Positions 18,144-25,500 of a stretch of DNA of 36,015 nt are shown piece after piece. The DNA is from a bacterium (GTDB taxonomy: Bacteria > Bacteroidota > Bacteroidia > Cytophagales > Cyclobacteriaceae): contig JANSWY010000047.1 in NCBI GenBank assembly GCA_024743255.1, forward strand, positions 1 to 36,015. Direction: 5' to 3'. Made by a program: the position numbers and the translations under genes. The notes below the pieces were generated by a model. The model was given only the letters and a program-made list of their open reading frames with translations, was not told where the DNA came from and searched no databases. Each line of letters begins with the position of its first letter. The stretch's first letter is position 1.

Positions 18144-18611
18144 ATGAAAAAAGAAATAATTATTTCTACTGATGATACTCTTGGAGGCACACCAAGGTTA
18201 AGGAATAGAAGGTTGGATGTATTTCATGTGATTGATGGAGTCAATTACTCTTCCAAATCTGCTTATAAGTCTGACTTTTTGGTAAGTGATTTAGAAATTA
18301 GTCATGCAATTATGTATTGTAAGGAGGAAATTTGCGAATTACATAATGTACCACAGTGTTGTTACGGTTGCAGCAAAAAATTCAGGAATGATAGCCCAAC
18401 ATGGGAGGATTTCTGTAAGGAGAATGATATAGATGGAAACATTAGTGAGGATGGAACAACTGTTTTTCTTGGAGACCTGGAAGATTATAAAAAGCATTAT
18501 GAAGGGATTGATGCTTGGAAAGTGGCTGATAAATTGTATATGGAATATCGAGAAGAACTGAATCTGCCTTACACGTATGAACAGCTAATATCCATAACTA
18601 GAAATAGTTGA
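18144..18611 (+). CDS. DUF433-like immunity protein for the PIN-like RHS toxin
   Basis: 155 residues with no signal peptide, as expected for a cytosolic immunity protein. Residues 4-63 follow the DUF433 antitoxin pattern: EIIISTDDTLGGTPRLRNRR (short strand, LGGTP turn, then the R-x-R strand), then a hydrophobic strand VFHVIDG, then a helix ending DLEISHAIMYC. After this comes an extra domain opening with a cysteine/histidine cluster (C68, H71, C76, C77, C80; CELHNVPQCCYGC) that could bind zinc, then an acidic region (NDIDGNISEDG, DLEDYKKHYEGIDAW). Stand-alone DUF433 proteins are about 75-110 residues, so the second half is an addition. A GTG at 18129 would overlap the toxin stop; the ATG at 18144 is preferred. 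Confidence 0.72.
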   Translation: MKKEIIISTDDTLGGTPRLRNRRLDVFHVIDGVNYSSKSAYKSDFLVSDLEISHAIMYCKEEICELHNVPQCCYGCSKKFRNDSPTWEDFCKENDIDGNISEDGTTVFLGDLEDYKKHYEGIDAWKVADKLYMEYREELNLPYTYEQLISITRNS

Positions 18612-18647
18612 TAAAATATACTTCGCTAGCCATAACTAGTCGTAGTT
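18592..18647 (+). repeat. Direct repeat with internal dyad at the end of the immunity gene
   Basis: CCATAACTAG-N3-TAGTT occurs at 18592-18609, overlapping the last codons of the immunity gene, and again at 18630-18647. Each copy is an AACTA/TAGTT dyad. It could be left from a tandem duplication or module exchange at the gene end. Confidence 0.4.
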
Positions 18648-18745
18648 TATTAACCTTCTCTGGCTTAAGTTTAGCCCAGCGCAGCTTAAGCCTACCAATA
18701 ACAAAAAAGCAAAAACGTAGAAGTTTGTAACTTCGATTCTTTAGA

Positions 18746-18781
18746 GAACCTATTCCAAAAAGGGATAGGTTCTTTATTTTT
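18746..18781 (+). terminator. Intrinsic terminator of RHS operon A
   Basis: An 11-bp stem (18746-18756 with 18762-18772, one G-U pair) with an AAAAA loop, followed by TTTATTTTT. It lies about 135 bases after the immunity gene in the correct orientation. Confidence 0.85.
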
Positions 18782-18924
18782 GGGATCGTTCTCTAGAGGA
18801 GGTATTATTGTTTAATGTCAGAATTGATTGAGTAAATAGCAGTTACAAACTGCAGATATTAGTAGGTTTAAGGTGTAAACTTAAGGCAGTGAAGAGTATA
18901 AGCTCAATTATTTCTCCTTAGTCT

Positions 18925-18957
18925 CCCTCTCCTTGAGGAGAGGGTCGGGGTGAGGTG
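18925..18957. repeat. REP-like palindromic element
   Basis: CCCTCTCC-TTGA-GGAGAGGG (18925-18944) followed by TCGGGGTGAGGTG. GC-rich in an AT-rich gap. The form matches a short palindromic element I know from many bacterial intergenic regions. It ends 2 bases before the stop of the minus-strand gene. Confidence 0.6.
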
Positions 18958-18959
18958 CC

Positions 18960-19475
18960 CTAAGCACTCATCCTATAAAGCCGCTTAGACCTCATTCGCA
19001 ATTTAAAATATCTCAACACAGCCCTTCTAATCCCAGTCTTCAAAAATTGACTATTAATACTCTTTCCCTGAGTAGCATACTTGATTACTGCTCTCTGGAT
19101 TTCTGGGATGATGGAAAGTTGGATGATCCAGGATTTGAAGATTACTTTCCAGTCGGAGGTGTATTGTTCCATTTCTGATCTTGCGTTCCAGTCGAGTTGC
19201 ATGATCTGGTCGTGGTGCGAAAATCTGTAGGCGGCTGCAACTATGTCATAAGCTTCGTCCAGCAATTCTGCTCCTACAGAGATTTGCTCCTGAAGTTCCA
19301 GAATGAAATCATCAACAAGTCCCATTGGGTTGTGTTGCCGGTTGTAGGCCTGTAAGATTTGAGTGGTCCATTCGCCAATTAGCTGATGCTTATTAAAGGC
19401 CTGGACGGTCTTTAATACATAGTTTTTATCATCAACAAAGTAATCAGTCTCAATTAGCATAAAAGATTGAAGCAA
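18960..19475 (-). CDS. Hypothetical helical protein (171 aa)
   Basis: 171 residues, mostly helical and charged, with no signal peptide or membrane helix. The N-terminus (MLQSFMLIETDYFVDDKNY) could also start at M6 (19460). The C-terminus is basic (AVLRYFKLRMRSKRLYRMSA). I do not recognise the family. It is the only minus-strand gene inside the RHS region, lies between the two operons, and ends next to the palindromic element, which suggests either an insertion between the operons or two operons acquired on either side of it. No cysteine or histidine motif or catalytic signature is visible. Confidence 0.55.
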   Translation of the reverse strand: MLQSFMLIETDYFVDDKNYVLKTVQAFNKHQLIGEWTTQILQAYNRQHNPMGLVDDFILELQEQISVGAELLDEAYDIVAAAYRFSHHDQIMQLDWNARSEMEQYTSDWKVIFKSWIIQLSIIPEIQRAVIKYATQGKSINSQFLKTGIRRAVLRYFKLRMRSKRLYRMSA

Positions 19476-19990
19476 ATATCTTCCAAAGATAAGAAATTAC
19501 TTAAAGTCAAACTTCATTTTTCTGCAGAGTAGTTATTCCTGTTTCTAATTCTACAAAATATTACTTCACAAATAATTGATTGAATTCTTCTATGAAAAAA
19601 GGCAATACCGTTAGGGGAAAATTAACTATTTCTGTAAACATTTATGGGTAAAATATGGCTTCACTAAGGTGCATGGCGAGTAGAAAAAAATAAACCAAAC
19701 CGTTTTATGCAAAAAGCTTTCATAATTTCGATTTATCTACTATTTTCACACCGCTATTACCTAAACTATTACTGCCATGCACAACCACGAGCCGAAGCGC
19801 AAATTACAGTCTTACGAGATACCATCGATTAGCCTCAATTTTTTATAAGTATCTATAATTCAATAATATAATTGTTGGAGTGAGCGTATATCTAATCAAT
19901 CAATAGATATGATTGGTCAATGGGATTGCTATGTCAACCTTGCAATTTCTATGGCTTAATCATTAATCAATCATAAACCAAACTATTACT
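19476..19990. other. Leader region of RHS operon B
   Basis: 515 bases. They hold one 41-codon frame (19707-19832) with a hydrophobic start (MQKAFIISIYLLF...) and no good start signal, possibly the remnant of an exported protein gene. The phrase AAACTATTACT occurs at about 19767 and again just before the operon B start codon (ATG 19991). No terminator for a preceding plus-strand gene and no convincing promoter were seen. Confidence 0.5.
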
Positions 19991-21112
19991 ATGTTTACCA
20001 AACTTAAACACTCAATTTTTATTGGGCTGTTGCTGGTTACCTCCAGCCTTTTTGCCCAGCCATTGACAAGTACAATTGTAGTTGATCGTGGTAATGAAGT
20101 TCTTTTCAAACTGCAAGATTCAGGAGGGGATTACACCGGATTTTGGACCATGAATGATGGAGAAGGGAATATGGCTATCAAACTTGGAGTTGATGGAAAT
20201 GGAAACTATGTCAACACCACAGATGGTGCCGCAGAATTATTGTATGGAGCCCATAATTCTGATGGATATATCAGTCTAAATGCAGCTAAAGTTAGTCCTA
20301 CAGGAGGAGCCGTGAATTATGGAATCTCACTGATTGTAAATTCTGAAAACAATAGTATCCAGGTTGGCGCACCAAACAACAATAATGGAGGAGGTAGTAC
20401 AACTGGTTACAAAGTAATTAATGCCTCCGGTGATCTGATTTCAAATAAACTAAAACATCGAAGTTCTGCCGGTCTTGATATCGATTTAGGATCCAGTGGA
20501 GGTGATCTAAGTATCTATGATGCCGCAGGAACTGAATATGTTCTTGGTGATCAATCTAGTGGTGATGCAACAGGTATCACATTACGAACTCTGGATAACC
20601 CTGTATCTGGTTCACCATTATTTTTAGTAGAGTCAGAAGGTCATTCAGAGAGACTTAGAGTTGAGCATGATGGAGCATTATCTACAACTAACTATCTGGA
20701 AGTCGAAAACACTGGAAAAAGCTACATGAAAGGGTCACTGGCAATTTCTGGCACTAATGTTCCTTCCGGTTACAAGTTATCAGTAGATGGTAAAGCAATA
20801 TTGGAGGAAGTAAATGTTGAGTTGTCTCAGGCCTGGCCTGATTATGTTTTCGAGAGTGGTTATGACTTAAAACCGCTTGAAGAGGTACAGGAGTATATAG
20901 CGATCAATAAGCGTTTACCAAATATACCTTCCGCTCAAGAGGTGGAGAAAAATGGAATCTTACTTGGGCAAATGAATTCTAAACTGCTCGAAAAAATTGA
21001 AGAGTTGACTCTATACACAATAGACTTAAACCAGCAGAATATTGAACTAAAGGAGCAACTGGAAACAGTCATGTTGAAGCTACTTGAACTGGAAAAAAAG
21101 TTAGCAGAATAA
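19991..21112 (+). CDS. Exported fibre-like protein (operon B)
   Basis: 373 residues. The signal peptide ends SSLFAQ (about residue 23). The head is beta-rich with low-complexity turns (GAPNNNNGGGSTTGYKVINASGD). A fibre motif (NVPSGYKLSVDGKAILEEVNVE) leads to the shared C-terminal module: WPDYVF at residue 282, RLPNIPSAQEVEKNGILLGQ, MNSKLLEKIEELTLYTIDL, then a leucine heptad helix (LLELEKKLAE). The module is more diverged from the operon A copies than those are from each other, so the operons are not a very recent duplication. It is the first gene of operon B; the next gene starts 36 bases on. Confidence 0.75.
   Translation: MFTKLKHSIFIGLLLVTSSLFAQPLTSTIVVDRGNEVLFKLQDSGGDYTGFWTMNDGEGNMAIKLGVDGNGNYVNTTDGAAELLYGAHNSDGYISLNAAKVSPTGGAVNYGISLIVNSENNSIQVGAPNNNNGGGSTTGYKVINASGDLISNKLKHRSSAGLDIDLGSSGGDLSIYDAAGTEYVLGDQSSGDATGITLRTLDNPVSGSPLFLVESEGHSERLRVEHDGALSTTNYLEVENTGKSYMKGSLAISGTNVPSGYKLSVDGKAILEEVNVELSQAWPDYVFESGYDLKPLEEVQEYIAINKRLPNIPSAQEVEKNGILLGQMNSKLLEKIEELTLYTIDLNQQNIELKEQLETVMLKLLELEKKLAE
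20780..21025 (+). repeat. Fibre C-terminal module, copy 4 (operon B)
   Basis: Encodes SVDGKAILEEVNVE through EELTLYTID. One residue shorter in the EVE-NG loop than the operon A copies. Confidence 0.75.
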
Positions 21113-21148
21113 CACCAATATATAATATAACCAATAAACTATTTTACT

Positions 21149-22108
21149 ATGAGAAAGCTATCATTAGTCTTACTATTGTGTCTGGCAGTATGCTATGCAC
21201 AAGCGCAAGTTACAACCGGATACTTCGGTGGAAATGCAGCGGCATCCGGACATCCTCATGTTGGGAACACAACTAATCAGTGGATCAAAGTTGCAGAACT
21301 AACCTTAAATGGCAATTACAATGCTGCGGGTATCACAATTGATCTATTTCCCAAAAATGCGAATCACGGAGATTCCAGGCAACAAGTGAATGTTCAGTTC
21401 AGAAACAATAACGGAACTGGGATTTACACCTCTACATATGATATTGCTTTGGTTCATTTTCATGGGCAACACAAAACAATAAAAGATGTCAAAGTAGTAC
21501 ACACTTCCGGAACAGCTGTATCTATGAATAAATTATCTGTTTGGGTACAAATGGGAATCAGCTGGTTGAGCAGTGTTCCGATAGAGGTGAGAAAATACGG
21601 AAACGTTACCTTTGAAACCACCAACCAGCCTTACTATTCCTCCATCACTGAAACTGGCAACACGTACGGTATCAGATCCTATACGGGTATGGTAGGAACT
21701 AAATTTGAAGTTGGAGGAACTGTACGATCTAAGGAGGTAAAAGTAGAGACAACAGGATGGCCTGATTATGTATTTAAGCCAGAATACAGTCTAAGATCAA
21801 TTGAAGAAGTTGAGCAATTCATAAATGAAAATGGACACTTGCCAAATATACCTTCCGAAGCTGAAGTAATGTTATCGGATGGAGTTGAACTAGGTAAAAT
21901 GAATGTAAAGCTCCTTGAAAAGATTGAGGAATTGACTTTATACACCATTGATCTCAACAAATCAAACAAAAGACTTGCTGAAGATCTGGTTTCAGAAAGT
22001 GCGGAGATTCAGGAACTAAAGAATCAACTAGAACAGCTTCAAACTAAATACGACCAGGAATTGGAGCAAATCAGATTACTTCTTGAAAAGGATTCATCGA
22101 ACAATTAA
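21149..22108 (+). CDS. Exported fibre-like protein, short form (operon B)
   Basis: 319 residues. The signal peptide ends CYAQAQ (about residue 20). The head (residues 21-185) starts VTTGYFGGNAAASGHPHVG and is beta-rich; it differs from the other fibre heads. The shared module begins near 188 (VGGTVRSKEVKVE, WPDYVF at 204, NGHLPNIPSEAEVM, LGKMNVKLLEKIEELTLYTI) and continues into a long coiled coil (KRLAEDLVSESAEIQELKNQ), the longest in the set. The role as surface fibre or RHS-linked stalk is inferred from context. The spacing to the next gene is 31 bases. Confidence 0.75.
   Translation: MRKLSLVLLLCLAVCYAQAQVTTGYFGGNAAASGHPHVGNTTNQWIKVAELTLNGNYNAAGITIDLFPKNANHGDSRQQVNVQFRNNNGTGIYTSTYDIALVHFHGQHKTIKDVKVVHTSGTAVSMNKLSVWVQMGISWLSSVPIEVRKYGNVTFETTNQPYYSSITETGNTYGIRSYTGMVGTKFEVGGTVRSKEVKVETTGWPDYVFKPEYSLRSIEEVEQFINENGHLPNIPSEAEVMLSDGVELGKMNVKLLEKIEELTLYTIDLNKSNKRLAEDLVSESAEIQELKNQLEQLQTKYDQELEQIRLLLEKDSSNN
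21710..21952 (+). repeat. Fibre C-terminal module, copy 5 (operon B)
   Basis: Encodes VGGTVRSKEVKVE through EELTLYTID. Confidence 0.75.
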
Positions 22109-22139
22109 TATCATCACAAATATTAAATAATCATCTCAC

Positions 22140-22556
22140 ATGAAATATTTAGGAACATTGATAATAGTGTTTTGTGCATTGAACAGTTATGCGCAAACAA
22201 CGCTAAGCGTAAAGCAAAGCGTAATCAACGAAGAAACAGTGACATCATTTGAATCACCAAAAAATGTGGTGGATGAAGTGCCAAACGTTAATAAACCGTT
22301 TATCGATCAGATAAATCAAGCGGAATTGGATGGAACCATTCCTTCCGGGACTACCAGCAACATACTCTTGACTTATCCAACTCAAAGTTCATCTGAATTA
22401 ACTGAATTGAATGCAATCATTTCAGCTAATCCTCAGCTCAGGGTAATTAGTAGGTCTCAGGTAGTAATAGACCGTGATGGTCCAACGCCAATTTTGCTCC
22501 CGACAGAACCAATTGCCCCAATTCGTGATCCGGAGTTAGCTCCTGAACAACAATAA
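22140..22556 (+). CDS. Small exported protein of unknown function (operon B)
   Basis: 138 residues. A clear signal peptide (ends LNSYAQ, residue 19) is followed by a threonine/serine-rich region without cysteines, then a short alpha/beta-looking segment (SELTELNAIISANPQLRVIS), and a proline/acidic tail (LLPTEPIAPIRDPELAPEQQ). The family is not recognised. Operon A has no counterpart. It lies between the fibre genes and the large YD-repeat protein (17 bases before it), so it may be an accessory or chaperone of the shell; this is position-based only. Confidence 0.6.
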   Translation: MKYLGTLIIVFCALNSYAQTTLSVKQSVINEETVTSFESPKNVVDEVPNVNKPFIDQINQAELDGTIPSGTTSNILLTYPTQSSSELTELNAIISANPQLRVISRSQVVIDRDGPTPILLPTEPIAPIRDPELAPEQQ

Positions 22557-22573
22557 CCATTTGATCGATCAAT

Positions 22574-25500
22574 ATGATTAAAAAATTATTACTGGTGCTT
22601 ATTGGCATAGTGTCAATAGCACAGGTGTTCGGGCAAAGTCCGGACCCGATTATATCAATCCCATCACCAAACACTATGTCTTTGGGGATGATGGCTGAAG
22701 CAAACGTATCTATGTTTACTGGAAGCCCAAATGTTAGTGTACCACTATATGAATTAAGTGAAGGCTCATTAAGTGTACCTATTTCGTTAAGCTATAATAG
22801 TGCTGGAGTTAGGCCAGATGTTCACCCAGGTTGGGTAGGAATGGGTTGGGCCCTGAATGCCGGTGGAATGATCACCAGAAAGGTGAATGGAATGCCAGAT
22901 GAATTCTTTTGGGAAGAAGATGTGCTGACATTCGATAGCAACAATAGCCAATTCAATTTTGCATATGCCTACGGTTACAATTACAACTATAGTGCATTAA
23001 ACAAATCCAATTGGAGTACGTCCTCCAACATTGAAGCAATTGCTAAAGGCGAATGGAAGGATAGTCAATCTTCAGGTTCTGGAACATACTTTGACTCAGA
23101 TCCCGATGAGTTTATTTTCAATTTCAATGGATATAGTGGGAAATTCATGATGGATGAGAGAGGTAAAGTAATTGCACTTTCAAACCCAGCTCTCAAAGTT
23201 GAAACTGAAGATACATTGATGATTATAGGTTATCAGCCACTTTATATCAATAGATATATCAGCAATATCGATGCAATTTCTGCAGGAGCTGAGATTAGAA
23301 TACGTGGTTTTAAGATTACTACTCCGGACGGTGTACAGTATGAGTTTGGTATGTGGAATAGACCACAAACCGCTAATTCTGCAATTGAAGCCAGTTCAGA
23401 TTTCTTCCAGGAGTTTTATATGAGTGAGACCTGGGATACCTGGTATTTGGTCAGAATGACTGGTCCAAATGGAGATGATGTCATTGATTTTTCATACATA
23501 AGAACCCACCCCATTGCCTCTTTTGGCAGAACAATCGCCATGGAAAAACAATCGGGACAAACTAATCCAAAAGGGATATTTAAGTTGTTTGGTCCAGTAA
23601 GCTCTTCTAGCTTTTCAATTGCTGAAAGATTTAATGGACGGATGATTCTTCCGGTATATCTGAGTAAAATAAAATCTAAGAACCAGGAGATTACTTTCAA
23701 TAGCTCGGTTTCATCGGAAAAAACATATCCTTATGCGCATATCCTGAATGACCTGTACTTTCAGTCGGCAAACTCTTATAGACCTAATGTACATAACATC
23801 GCAATTTCTAATGGAAATCTGTACGACATGAGGTGGTTTGTCAGTGGTAGGGCTCCAATTCTTGCAGCAATTCCGAATGATCCTGTAACGGTTTTTGGAA
23901 CTTATTATGACAATAGTACTAAGATTGGATTTTTTGAAAGAAAAGATTTGCCACTTGGAGGTGGTTACAATGAAGCTGAAATTATAGACTTCAAGAAGCT
24001 CAAATGGAGGAAACTGGATAATATTCAAGTTAAATCAAGGATTGATAATGTTGTAAAACACAGGTTTAACCTCAGCTATGGCAATACAAGTAGTCAAAGG
24101 TTGAGATTATCACAGGTCCAGCAATTAGGAGTAGGTGGTTCCAATCCTCCACACAAGTTTACTTACGAGGATTATGGTTCCAATGAATATTCTGGAACAA
24201 CAAGATTGCCTGGGTACCTGAGCAATAGAGTGGACCACTGGGGATACTTCAACAACAACGTGCCATCTTTAAACAGCGCAAATGGTTGTTTCAATAACTA
24301 TAATGGTTGTTTAAAGCCGCAGCTGCAAAATTATAAGTCGGAAAGGAATACCAATGCTACCTATTTATATGCGGGTTTATTAACAAAAGTTACCTACCCA
24401 AGTGGTGGTTACACACACTACAAATACGAACCTCATCAATATTCTAAAGTGGTTTCAAGGTATACGACTAGTGGATCTTTTTATTTGAAAAACCAATCAG
24501 GTACTGCAGGTGGTGTAAGAATCAAGGAAATCCGTCATGTGCCTGAATATGGTGCGGCAGAAGTTGTGAAAACTTATGAGTACTCAACTGGAATTCTTGG
24601 AGGTGAAATTCAATATTTCTGGCCTAATTATAAAGGGAAGCTTGTAAATGGGAACCAATATACAGCTGACAGATTTGTTTCTCAGTCGATGCTTCCAGTG
24701 AGTTCAAACAGTGCTGGTACTCATATTGGATATTCCAAGGTTACAGAAAAAATACCAGGTCACGGGGATACAGAATATTTCTATAACAACCATGATAATG
24801 CTATAGACCAAAATTTCATTGCGTCTATTGATCCACAGAAATCTCCTTATTCTCCTTTTACGGATAGAAGTTTTATGAGGGGAAAAATCAAGGAAATGAA
24901 AATGTATAATCATGTAGATGACTTAGTAAGAAGAGAGCAGTACTATTATACTCCTAATCCAGAGTTTAATGGAGATCATTTCCGTGCAGTGGCCACAAGA
25001 CAGCTGGATGTATTAGGCGGTTTAGCGATTGAGGGTACATCATACAAAGTGTATAATTATCCTTATAACCTGGACAGGAAAATAACTACTGAGTATGCAA
25101 CAGGAGGAAATATTGTTACCACGGAATATTACGAATACAACAGGAAAAACTTCATTTCTGAAAAAAGATTTACCAATTCCAGAGGTCAGGTTGTGAAAAG
25201 TACTGTGAAGTACCCAAGTGATTACTATTTCGGAGGACCTCCGTTTGGTCCTAATACCTATGGAATTGCAGGTCTTATCGTCAAAAACATGTGGTCTGTT
25301 CCGATTGAGAAAGTAACTTATGTGGATAATAAAGCGATTAACGGTGAGCTCAATTTATTTTCAGGTTACATCCCCACAACCAGACATAGCAAGACTCTGA
25401 AACTAACAACCAATCAACCGTTAACTAATTTTCAGGAGTCTGTAGTTACTTATTCTGGATTATTCAGACTAAACTATGATTCCAGATATGAGGTAGTACA

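Larger units (their letters stand above)
18612..18959. other. Gene-free boundary between operon A and the minus-strand gene
   Basis: 348 bases. They contain the second AACTA-TAGTT repeat, an 8-bp inverted repeat GGCTTAAG/CTTAAGCC (18662-18669 with 18685-18692), the operon A terminator, a 6-bp dyad GCAGTT/AACTGC (18839-18853) and a palindromic element at 18925. No coding frame can be supported. Confidence 0.6.

Noticed and set aside
7140-19990. Shared regulatory leader of the two RHS operons
   Set aside because: Both leaders contain GGTCAAT, GCTATGT and GCAAT words, but order and spacing differ too much to call a common element by eye.
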